Shown here in pieces: positions 55,436 through 64,000 of a stretch of 64,000 nucleotides of DNA. Each line of letters begins with the position of its first letter. Position 1 is the first letter of the stretch. The notes beneath the pieces are model-generated. The model had not been told where the DNA came from. It saw only the letters and a program-made list of their open reading frames with translations, and searched no databases. A program made the position numbers and the translations under genes. This stretch comes from Hordeum vulgare subsp. vulgare (lineage: Eukaryota; Streptophyta; Magnoliopsida; Poales; Poaceae): positions 170,296,689 through 170,360,688 of the forward strand of contig NC_058523.1 in NCBI RefSeq assembly GCF_904849725.1. The letters are read 5' to 3'.

Positions 55436-56957
55436 TGATGACCCACAAGTATAGGGGATCAATCGTAGTCCTTTCGATAAGTAAGAGTGTCGAACCCAAC
55501 AAGGAGAAGAAGGCTCTGATAAACGGTTTTCAGCAAGGTAATAACTGCAAGCAGTGAAAGTAGCGGTAACAAGTGATGGTGTCGTAAGGTGAAACGTAGC
55601 AAGCGAAAAGTAACAAGTAACAAGTAGTAGCAACGGTGCAGCAAAGTGGCCCAATCCCTCTTATAGCAAGGGACAAGCCTGAGCAAAGTCTTATAAGAGG
55701 TAAAATGCTCCCGAGGAGACACGGGAATTTCTGTCATGCTAGTTTCATCATGTTCATATGATTTACGTTCGTTACTTTGATAGTTTGATATGTGGATGGA
55801 CCGGCGCTTGGGTACTGCCCTTACTTGGACAAGCATCCCATTTATGATTAACCCCTCTCGCAAGCATCCGCACCTACGAAAGAAGAATTAAGACAACGTC
55901 TAACCATAGCATTAAACTAGTGGATCCAAATCAGCCCCTTACGAAGCAACGCATAGATTGGGGTTTAAACTTCTGTCACTCTAGCAACCCATCATCTACT
56001 TACTACTCCCCAATGCCTTCCTCTAGGCCCAAATATGGTGAAGTATTATGTAGTCGACGTTCACATAACACCACTAGAGGAAAAACAACATACAACATAT
56101 CAAAATACCGAACGAATACCAAATTCACATGACTATTATTAGCATGACTTATCCCATGTCCTCAGGAACAAAAGTAACTACTCACAAAGCATAATCATAA
56201 TCATGATCAGAGGTGTAATGAGTAGCATCAAGGATCTGAACATAAACTCTTCCACCAAGTAATCCAACTAGCATCAACTACAAAGAGTAATGAACACTAC
56301 TAGCAACCTTACAAGTACCAATCGGAGTTGCGAGACGGAGATTGGTTACAAGAGATGAACTAAAGTTTGGAGAGGAGATGGTGCTGATGAAGATGTTGAT
56401 GGAGATGACTCCCCTCCGACGAGAGGAGTGTTGGTGATGACGATGGCGACGATTTCCCCCTCCGGGAGGGAAGTTTCCCCGGAGCTCAGATTGGATCTGC
56501 TCAAGTTCCACCTCGTGGCGGCGGAGAATCCACGAAAAAGCTCCACCCTGATTTTTTTCTCGGACGAAACCCTTCATATAGCAAAAGAGGGGGGGGGGGG
56601 GGGGTAGTGGGCCATCAGGTTGCCCACAAGCCCTGTTGCCGCGGCCAGGGGGGTAGGCCGCGACAACCGGGCTTGGGGGCCCTTGGCTGCTCCCCTCTGA
56701 CACTTCTTTCGCCTAGTATTTTTTTATATATTCCCAAAAATCCACGTTGATTTTCAGGGCATTTGGAGTTGCGCAGAATAGAGGACTCAGACTTGCTCCT
56801 TTTCGAGTCCAGAATTCCAGCTGCAGGTATTCTCCCTCTTCAAATAAACCTTGCAAAATAAGAGAGAAAAGGCATAAGTATGGTTCCACAAAGTATAATA
56901 ACAGTCCATAAAGCGATAAATATCAACATGAAAGCATGATGCAAAATGGACGTATCA
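55436..56957 (-). mobile_element. Solo Gypsy LTR (minus) in Copia gag
   Basis: 1522 bp, flanked by perfect GTGAC duplications (55431-55435 and 56958-56962). On minus it starts TGATACGTCCATTTTGCATC and ends CTATACTTGTGGGTCATCA. Same family as the split LTR at 50954-53496. It contains an 18-base G run near 56588. Confidence 0.95.
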
Positions 56958-57642
56958 GTGACCTCATGCGTGCTAAAGGAGATGTCATTACCATTAACAA
57001 TGTCATTGTTGAAGCCATTTGCATGCATAAATATGAACATTGTCATAATCAAATTCTTATCAAATACTTGTTTCCTATGATGAGGATATTTCGTCCGACA
57101 ATGACAATCTGTAGCATGGATACTATGATGAAGATGAAGAATTTGAAATCGAGTATGAGAAGACCATGAGGAACCTTAGTCTTATGGCTAACCTTAGAAA
57201 CTACATGGCCGGAGGAAAGGAGTGGGTTCTCGACGTTGGATGCATCGATCACATGACCGGTGATAAAGACATGTTTCATGAGATCACACCAAACCGTGGA
57301 CCTCGAAGGTACATGACCTTTGGAGACAACTCCAAGGGTAAGGTACTTGGTCTTGGTAAGGTGGCCATATCTCATGATAGTTCAATTCAAAATGTCATGC
57401 TTGATGAATCCCTTGGCTACAATCTTCTTTCCGTATCTAGAGTAGTAGACTTCGGTTTTAATGTGCTATTTATGAAAGTTGACTGCCAAGTGTTTCGTAG
57501 CGACAATTATAACATGGTCTTTACTAGTTTCCATAGAGGTGACCTATACATTATCGATTTCACTAAAAAAATCCAAACCCCGTACATGTCTTATTGCAAA
57601 ATCTTCTAAAGGTTGGTTATGGCATAAAAGGTTAGGACATGT
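56958..57642 (+). pseudogene. Family-B Copia protease and pre-integrase
   Basis: After a gag remnant with shifts, the frame from 57166 gives a protease: KEWVLDVGCIDHMTGDKDMF. The catalytic triad D-S/T-G reads D-V-G, so the active site is lost. The FGDNSKGKVLGLGKVAIS and LLSVSRVVDFGFNVLF blocks follow. A frameshift near 57590 leads into the pre-integrase KGWLWHKRLGHV, where CACTA-2 begins. Gag between the nucleocapsid and protease looks internally shortened. Confidence 0.82.
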
Positions 57643-57654
57643 CACTACTAGGAA

Positions 57655-58085
57655 AAGGCCTGCTAATGGCGCACCTATTTTGGCTACTAATGGCGCACTA
57701 TAGGTGCGCCACTAGCATCACACCATTAGATTTTTTTACTAATGGTGCACCACAAGTGCGCCATTAGTATCTGGTATACTAATGGCGCACCAGACAGTGC
57801 GCCATTAGTATTGCTCATGGTGCGCCATTAGTATCTGGTATACTAATGGCGCACCAAGTAGTGCGCCATTAGTATAGATCCTGGTGCGCCATTAGTATCT
57901 GGTATACTAATGGAGCACCTCCTGGTGCGCCATTAGTATAGCTTATGGTGCGCCATTAGTATGCCTCCCAAGGCCATATTTACCCATGTGCTCTGGCTTA
58001 CTAATGGCGCACTAGTTGACGATGCGCCACTAGTGTGCTTTTGAAGTGCGCCACTAGTGTGCTGAGTGGTGCACCACTAGTATGA
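57655..58085. repeat. CACTA-2 subterminal inverted repeats
   Basis: About 20 copies, in both orientations, of CTAATGGCGCACC / GGTGCGCCATTAGTA, many arranged as short hairpin pairs, within 430 bp. Classic subterminal repeats for TnpA-type binding. Confidence 0.9.
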
Positions 58086-58311
58086 ATATTAGGTATTTAT
58101 TTTATTTTTTCTGATATTTGCACATATTACAAAATATATTATTGCACAGAATATAGAGAGCACAACATATAAACAACAGATTTATCGAATACAGAATACA
58201 ATTCATCATATTAGCCTCCGAATTTAAAATACCGAACAAAGTTAGAACATTACAAGTCTCGAGACCGCTAGTAGCGAGTTTGTATTCACATTACAAGTTG
58301 ATATCGACCAT

Positions 58312-58566
58312 CTAAACTACCATCACATAAAAGATAGTTGCGGTCATCACGATGAGCATAATCGCAATGAAACTGGTCTTCATCCGGTTCCTCCAACGCT
58401 CCCTCCTTTCTCCCGCTAGATAGCGCGCGTATCTAACTTCCGCCTCCGCCCTTGTGGTGTACCCTTTGTAACTATTACTGCTGAATCGGTGAACCTGTCT
58501 CCGACACTCCTCCCTGTCGTCGTAGACTCCGGGAACCTTACCCTTGTACACGACATACGATGACAT
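58312..58566 (-). CDS. RNase H1 N-terminal-like domain protein with tail anchor
   Basis: An 84-residue open frame without stops. Residues 3-46 are the RNase H1 N-terminal / viroplasmin-type hybrid-binding domain: YVVYKGKVPGVYDDREECRR then FSSNSYKGYTTRAEAE. That fold binds RNA:DNA hybrids or dsRNA. A basic linker (GERRERWRNRMK) is followed by the hydrophobic end TSFIAIMLIVMTATIFYVMVV split by one Thr, a predicted single membrane span. The RNase H catalytic domain is absent. It sits between the subterminal repeats and the TnpA-like gene. It could be an exon of a larger gene, but a start codon with a clean frame and a stop support a stand-alone gene. Role in the transposon unknown. Confidence 0.7.
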   Translation of the reverse strand: MSSYVVYKGKVPGVYDDREECRRQVHRFSSNSYKGYTTRAEAEVRYARYLAGERRERWRNRMKTSFIAIMLIVMTATIFYVMVV

Positions 58567-58759
58567 CTCTATGCACTAGCCAAACAAAACGTTAGTAGCA
58601 ATTCACAGAGACATACAAGTTCATTAAAGTTTAATATTACAACTATAACAGAATGATTCATGGTCCTACTAATAAATAGCATTGATTACATATAAGTTGA
58701 ACGACTGTCCAAACCAAAGAGACATACAAGTTCATTAAAGTTTAATATTGCAACATGAA

Positions 58760-59324
58760 TTAGTAGCGATTCACGGGAACGTGGATGAAGTCGCCGTCTT
58801 TCGTGATGGTCATGAAATCGCGGTCGTTGTCAGCCTGCATTTGTAGCATTGTATCTATCTCACTATTGGATAGCGGAGATCTGAGGTAGAACTGCCCCGA
58901 GGTACGAAGGACATCTTGATGGATGATTTCCGCAAACTCCGACTGGATGCGAAAGAATTCTTGTCTAATGTCCGCATCCTGGATTGCCGACAAGCGTGCG
59001 GCCCAATCTTTGAGATTATTTGGTAGCCGAAGGTGATTACTGTCCCGTATGATCGCCCGCATGTGATGGAGGGCGTAGTAGGCATCCTTCTGATTGCCAG
59101 GCGGCTGCTTGACGCAGGCGAACGTCGTATTGTGGGTGAACACATGGTTGCCGTGCCTGAGACTTGTCCTGCTGAAGGTGCCTCCAGAAATGGCGTAGCC
59201 GGGAAGAGCTTCATCAAGAACTTTCTTGATATTTGTTTAGTCTTTTTTTGACTAACGGTCCGAGTCAAAATACGTGGCCGTGGAATATTTCGGGCTTAAG
59301 AGGATGAGTGTGCAACGTGTGTCA
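58760..59324 (-). pseudogene. Ulp1 (C48)-like C-terminal exon of the CACTA-2 TnpA-like gene
   Basis: Acceptor at 59325. The frame then reads LILLSPKYSTATYFDSDR, the region around the catalytic Asp of Ulp1-like cysteine proteases. The usual His-Trp before it is Arg-Cys. Two in-frame stops follow (59252-59254 and five codons later), then HNTTFACVKQPPGNQKDAYY, where the catalytic Cys block (usually GYYVC-like after Q) reads KDAYYAL. The protein ends FIHVPVNRY. So two catalytic positions are absent and the exon is broken. It may have been a non-proteolytic domain even in the ancestral element. Confidence 0.7.
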
Positions 59325-59376
59325 CTGCACAATACACGGAATGTTAGAAAAAAAAGGACGATCAAAATCTAAGAAA

Positions 59377-62314
59377 TCATATGTTACGGGGCAATGAGGG
59401 GATAACTTTCCAGGGAAAGTAAGGCACGAGGAAGTTATCCTTTTCTGAGTTTGCCAGAATGACGCCTTCGAGGTATGAACTCGCGACTTGCCGGTCCCCA
59501 GCGCTGCCCAAGATCTTGGCACGCATATAGAAGGGGTCGACTATCACTAGGTCCGGGGTCTTGTCTCTAATGATCCGCATCTCCATACTCAGCGAAAATA
59601 GCCGAACGAAGGTGTAGTGCAGCGGATGAGGGTTAAACATAGCGAAGATGTCAGCAAACCGCAAGACGATCATAACCCCGATGGCGCTATCGACAAAGCC
59701 CTTGCCCTCTGGCACCTTGGCCACGAAAACCGGGTATGCCACATTATTCTCGGAGAGACGCCGCTTCTCCAAACAAAGAACACTGTCATGCAGACTCCGC
59801 ATAGCACCGGTTGCAGCATTGAGCAGATTAGTCGGTAGCATCGGCCTACCCGCCACGTGCACCCTCCTCGAGATATCCTTAGGTGAAGGTGGCCCGTCCA
59901 AAGCACGGATCGTACTCGGTGCCGGCTCGCTCGCACCCTTGTTAGTCTTTCTTTTCCGTCCCTTCTTCTGCTGATGTAATGGGATCGAGTTCTGCTCACA
60001 GACCACCTTCTTGAGTGTGTTGGGGCTGATAATATTTCGCACCTCGGCTATCTGAGGCTCGGTGAAGGCGGCAGCTGGAGGCGTCTCCTCAAAACTAAAC
60101 GCCAGACAACGCCTGTTGCAATTGGGTTTCTCCGCGGTACCAGCTAGATCGCGGTCGTCTTTTGCAGGGTTGGGTTCTTGAGAAGGAGGCCCCAAGAATT
60201 CCTCACCGTACCCATGTTCGGGAAAGTACTTATCGACCTTGGTAAATGTACCATCGTCGTCATCGTCGTCGTCCGGATCCTGTGCCATATGCATGTCCGG
60301 ATCCTGTGCCATATGCATGTCCGGTAGCGTTGCGGCGGTCTTGCCATGGCTTGGCACGGGCATGACTGGCGGTGTTGTCTGTGGGGTGGTGTCCCCCACC
60401 CCCAAACGAATCTGGCTCTTCGGCCAAAGCAAGGGCCAGCTTAAGTAGGTGCTGAGGGTCATCACATCATCTTTGTCGGCCCCAGCAGGGTGGAACGGAG
60501 GTAACAAGTCACCGCAGCCTGGGAGCACCCGAACCAGTTGAACCCTATACGTGGTGGGTGGCATCGGTTTACCATGGAACATGGGGTTGCCCGGTTGAAC
60601 GATTCTGCCCTTGGCGACATCGATCAACTCGCCACCCATGAAGTGCAGGAGAGTGCATGGAACATCGGCGCCGGCGCCCTGTGAAAACATGTAGGGCGTC
60701 AGGGGATGCCTAGTCAAAGGCAAGGAGATGAAGTCATCGATCGAGAGAGGCTTAGTTACCGTGATGGCGTCGAGCTCGGCTAATGTCGAGGCACCGCAAA
60801 CGGCGGGCGTGCAAGTGACGGAGGGGCCGCTTGCTGCTGAGGTGCCGGCCGGCGCTGGAGACACCAATGGCGCCGGCGCCGGAGACACAAATGGCGCCGC
60901 CTGCGCGTTGTGCGAGTTGCTGGCCGTGAAGCTGGGAATCGGGGGCGACCCCTGTTGGCCGCCCGCAATCCACGCCTGCAGCCCCTCAATCAAGGTAGGC
61001 ACAATGGCGGTGATCACCCCTCCCACTTGGTGTTGCACTAGCTCTTGGACCATCTCTGGAATCCGTGCCACTTTTGCCTCGAGTTCTTCAACCTCGCGCG
61101 ACTGGCTTTCCAAGTTGGTATTTCTCTCCTTTCGCCCACCAGCGTTATAGTATGACGACCATTTCGTGGACAAGCCTTTGCCGGCCACACGACCAGCTGA
61201 CGACGGCTTACTAGACTTATCCTTGTTTTTCATTATGTCAAACGCCCTATTTAAATTGGTGTCCCAATGGGAGCTCTGAGACGACCCCGCGCTACTGCTT
61301 TCAGTGTCCTGCAGAAGGAATGAACCATTTAGAAATTTGGCTTCATTAATTAGAATGCAACCATATGGAGCTAATTACGTGGGGTGTATTCCTTACTAGA
61401 ACACGCTCAAGCGCCCTGGTCTTCGCATCCGTGGTAAGCTCCTTTGTTACCGGGTCCACCTTGTACCGGGCCCTGACATAGTTCCTGGTCTGCTTGTCAC
61501 CGTATTTCTCGAAGCGGGGTGGTAGGCCTTGCTCGGCACGCTCCGCGCCCTCCTTGTCCCATATAGGTTCCGCCACTCTGTAATCGCCGGGTCCGAGTTG
61601 GTGGACCCCTAAGTTCAACTCCCGCATTTATTTCCCCCACTGACTTGATTCCGCGGTTGCCTTGCTCTCGCACTTGATCTTGAACTCCTTGTAGTCATCT
61701 TCGATGATCGAAGGATTTTTCGCCTTGATCTTCTCATAACTATCACCTTTGTCAATCATTCTCTTCACCACGCTTCTCCAAGTAGACAGGGCCTTGCTCA
61801 TCTTCGTGAGGGTGGCACTGTTCACTTTATTCCTTGAGAGGCGTGTGTTTGCGACGTCATCGGGGAACTTGTATCGTTCGTGCAGCTTCGTGAAGAGGAG
61901 GTTGCGCAAATTCCCTCGGTCCTTATGCCTTAGGTTCTCGGTGTTGATCGAGACAGTGCTCCGGAGAATGCACCCGAGCTGAACCGCGTACCCCTTGACT
62001 ATTTCTTTGGGCGCCGTTGGATACCCGTCGGAGTTCACTTCAGTAAATTCCTCCTTTACGGTGCTGAGCACGTTCGGGCGCCGGTCCTTTCGTTGCCTCT
62101 TCAATTGGCTGCCATCTGTGCGTGCGCTGCCATCATCAGTGGTGGCATCCTCGGCGGCACCATCAATGGTGTCATCCCCGACGCCACTAGGGGTTGTGTA
62201 CTCGGGATCGGTGTCTTCCGCGGCGTCCTCATAGCGGTGAGGTTCTTCCTCCATCTCCTGGGACAGCTCCCAGAATGGCTTGCCCGAACCGCCGGCCTCA
62301 TTGTTGTGGGCCAT
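59377..62314 (-). pseudogene. TnpA-like protein, Ptta/En/Spm family (CACTA-2)
   Basis: Exon 1 runs 62314-61397 (MAHNNEAGGSGKPFWELSQ start), exon 2 61308 to about 59388; the intron is GT...AG and phase 0. Residues about 100-300 are the plant transposase Ptta/En/Spm domain (KDRGNLRNLLFTKLHERYKF, EKIKAKNPSIIEDDYKEF, ERAEQGLPPRFEKYGDKQTR). Exon 2 adds a coiled coil (VEELEAKVARIPEMVQELVQ), a DUF8039-like region (SLPLTRHPLTPYMFSQGAG...), low-complexity DDDDDD and a basic patch (KKGRKRKTNK). It leads towards the Ulp1-like exon, though the frame I obtain at that junction is shifted. A TAA at 61628-61630 interrupts the Ptta domain. The protein would bind subterminal repeats in the nucleus; here it is probably inactive. 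Confidence 0.8.
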
Positions 62315-62384
62315 GTTTCGCTCTAAATAGGAAAAAAGTTTGGTCAAAAAGTTGGTTATTGTCAAGGAACAAGATCATGGTCTC

Positions 62385-62622
62385 ATCATTTAGGGTTTGT
62401 CGACACCGAGGCATCCTAAAAGCTAAGATTTTATCATTTAGGGTTTGTCGACGCCGAGGCACCCTAAAAGCCTAAGCTTTCATCATTTAGGTTTTTATCG
62501 ACACCGAGGCACCCTAAAAGCCAAGGTTTTATAATTTAGGGTTTGTCGATGCTGAGGCACCCTAAATGCTAAGTTAAGTTTTCATCATTTAGGGTTTATC
62601 GATGCCGAGGCACCCTAGGTTG
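62385..62622. repeat. Five tandem repeats of about 48 bp upstream of the TnpA-like gene
   Basis: Units contain CATTTAGGGTTTGTCGACAC and CGAGGCACCCTAAAAGC, spaced 46-52 bp apart. Within each unit TTTAGGG and CCCTAAA form an inverted pair. Located in the 5' leader or promoter of the TnpA-like gene. Confidence 0.88.
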
Positions 62623-62802
62623 ACTGATATATATGGGTATCTTCTAATAATATACCCTATCAAGAAAAGGGAAGAAGAATTCTAAGTTGGGCCTAATCAC
62701 TTGGCTCTATTGCCACCTATGGTTTAATGCAGCAAGAATAAAGGGGCAGTTGATCCTACTTAATTAAGTACTAAGATACCCCGGCCCATGCATTAGTCGC
62801 AA

Positions 62803-62894
62803 GTACCCCATATGTCCTATTTTTAGCAAAGTCATGCTAAAATTCACGGAAAATTTCAGCATGACCTTTGCTGAAAATAGGACATATGGAGTAC
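62803..62894. repeat. Short foldback: 44-bp near-perfect inverted arms
   Basis: Left arm 62803-62845 and right arm 62849-62894 pair with about four mismatches and a 3-base loop, sharing CATATGTCCTATTTT and AGCA/TCATGCT. The transcript would form a miRNA-precursor-like hairpin. Confidence 0.85.
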
Positions 62895-62899
62895 CCGAA

Positions 62900-64000
62900 T
62901 TTGCCGGAACGGAAGTTAATCGACATTCCGGCATACTCAAGGGCCTCTCGGGGTACCTACAAAATCAGCACGACACGATGGTCGGAAACAAAACCCAGCA
63001 AACTAGCACCACAATGTGCCTCTACTTTCATATGGATGAAAAGGACACAGACCATATGGTCCTCTGCTTTCATATGGACAAAAATAGGTCACCCAACAAA
63101 AAATCATCAATAGTTTAGCAAGTCTGTACCCTCAAGAATGAACATATAGCAATATCTGTTGTCCCCCCATAACATACGGAAATCAAAATCAGCTCAACTT
63201 AGATGACTAGCTAACTCATTTTTCAGATAGCAATATGTGTTGTCCCCCCATTGTACCTGAAGAACTAGCGGCTGCTGCTCCTCTGCCCGTGCTGCTGATG
63301 CTCCTCTTCCGCTGATCCAAGTGACTGTGCTGTGCTGCTGCTGATTAGAACAATTTTGCTCCTGTGCACTCTGAAGAAGGTAACTCCGTCAGAGTACTGT
63401 ACCTGAAAATTAATGAAGTTGATTTAGAGTTAAAATTAGGCATGCGTTAAGTATGACAACGCATGTAAAATTGATAAGTACTAGGACAGACTAAGTTAAG
63501 AGTTACGGATTACAATGTAGACGTTTTTGCAAGCTTGGGACAGTAGGAGTAGAAGTTCTCCCTCGTAAATGTATTACCAAAATGATGGAAATCAAGGTAA
63601 TAAGACCATGGTCTGAACAGAACTGCCTAAAAAAATGTTTAGCTAGTCATTTCGGCCAAATATTATTTGTAGACCAATCAAAATATTGAAGCAAGTCTGA
63701 TGAACAATTATCAATTTCTGATTCTTCGCTATCCAATTGTCGAGAATTTCCAAAACATGACATGCAAGCCAAGAGCTCAGAAATATCTTCTCTAAGGCTC
63801 CTAAACATTACTTACGAAGTAAACTAAACTTTGAATGGAAGGGAGGATCCCACCTTGAAAGTATCTATCATAAGCATCTCTTAGATTTTTTTCATAAAGA
63901 ATAAGCCACCGTTATCAAGCCATTAGACATTAACAGCAACAACAAAAATACAAAACTGGACATGAGTTAAAACTGAAGACCACAAACATAACTTGGAAAA
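62900..64000. other. CACTA-2 interior, unassigned
   Basis: AT-rich sequence without a domain. Short frames near 62834-63118 are not supported. AACATATAGCAATATCTGTTGTCCCCCCAT-like blocks occur twice (about 63145 and 63230). Likely leader or intron of a gene further right. Confidence 0.4.

Larger units (their letters stand above)
53497..57642 (+). mobile_element. Family-B Copia retrotransposon, 5' part
   Basis: LTR 53497-54968, primer site 54971-54982, then gag, protease and pre-integrase, in Copia order. A solo Gypsy LTR (55436-56957) splits gag and CACTA-2 cuts the element at 57643. The rest must lie beyond the window, past CACTA-2. It entered the Gypsy LTR at 53496. Confidence 0.85.
57643..64000 (-). 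mobile_element. CACTA DNA transposon (CACTA-2), right part off the window
   Basis: The terminus at 57643 reads CACTACTAGGAAAAGGCC and sits inside Copia pre-integrase coding sequence, just after TGT. Subterminal repeats, a small RNase H1-N gene, and a TnpA/Ulp1-like gene follow, all on minus. The transposase (tnp2 type) and the other end would lie to the right, beyond the window. Confidence 0.85.

Noticed and set aside
55459..55863. 134-codon minus frame in the Gypsy solo LTR
   Set aside because: Entirely inside a non-coding LTR.
1..64000. A wholly new defence, RNA or metabolic gene cluster
   Set aside because: Both strands were read throughout; everything with coding signal is a transposon gene, a captured fragment, or the P450 pseudogene.

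Overview
This window is a nested block of transposable elements from a large plant genome, almost certainly a Triticeae grass (wheat/Aegilops/barley group). The evidence is a BARE/WIS/Angela-type Copia LTR (TGTTGGAAATATGCCCTAGAGG start, about 1.8 kb) in several copies, Gypsy LTRs starting TGATACGTC, Helitron ends with CTAG/hairpin termini, a Stowaway MITE with the Triticeae-type terminus, and a GC-rich grass P450 exon. I see no intact ordinary host gene. The only host-type locus is a decayed CYP71-clan cytochrome P450 at 26.5-28.0 kb.

Layout. 1-3525: 5' part of a minus-strand Gypsy element (LTR, tRNA-Asp-like primer site, one unknown ORF), inserted into the reverse transcriptase of a minus-strand BARE/Angela-like Copia (3526-20476). 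That Copia's gag is split by a 10.2-kb CACTA transposon (7027-17198, TSD CTT). The CACTA has no recognisable transposase but carries a zf-XS gene, a motif-rich basic protein gene, coiled-coil and MULE-type relics, two tRNA-like modules and a 662-bp tandem array. 20.66-24.5 kb: pieces of a second Copia LTR family (B), containing a solo BARE LTR and abutting a truncated BARE LTR. 26.5-28.0 kb: P450 pseudogene. 28123-30671: a Helitron, 129 bp past the P450 stop, with a captured aspartate-aminotransferase exon. 30933-33188: a MULE with about 115-bp TIRs, carrying an intact GRF zinc-finger gene and a transposase remnant. 33704-33865: Stowaway MITE.

33909-49814 is an old, heavily mutated Copia (C) with short 218/220-bp LTRs. 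Nested in it are a plant-mobile-domain (PMD) gene of 8 coding exons, flanked by GGCGCC palindromes and followed by a large inverted repeat (about 34.99-39.38 kb), and a second Helitron (40757-45032), itself split by a solo BARE LTR. 49.8-53.5 kb: Gypsy 3' end and LTR, split by a solo Gypsy LTR. 53497-57642: a family-B Copia (LTR, gag, protease, pre-integrase) split by a solo Gypsy LTR (TSD GTGAC) and cut at the right by a second CACTA element (57643 to the end). This second CACTA encodes on the minus strand a Ptta/En/Spm TnpA-like protein with a decayed Ulp1-like tail and a small RNase H1 N-terminal-domain protein with a C-terminal membrane segment.

The genes do not form a pathway. What they share is transposon carriage. 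Three elements each carry a short gene joining a known or presumed nucleic-acid-binding module or coiled coil to a C-terminal hydrophobic anchor. The nesting gives a relative order: Copia C is older than Helitron 2, which is older than its solo LTR; the BARE Copia is older than CACTA-1 and the left Gypsy; Copia B is older than the Gypsy solo LTR and CACTA-2.
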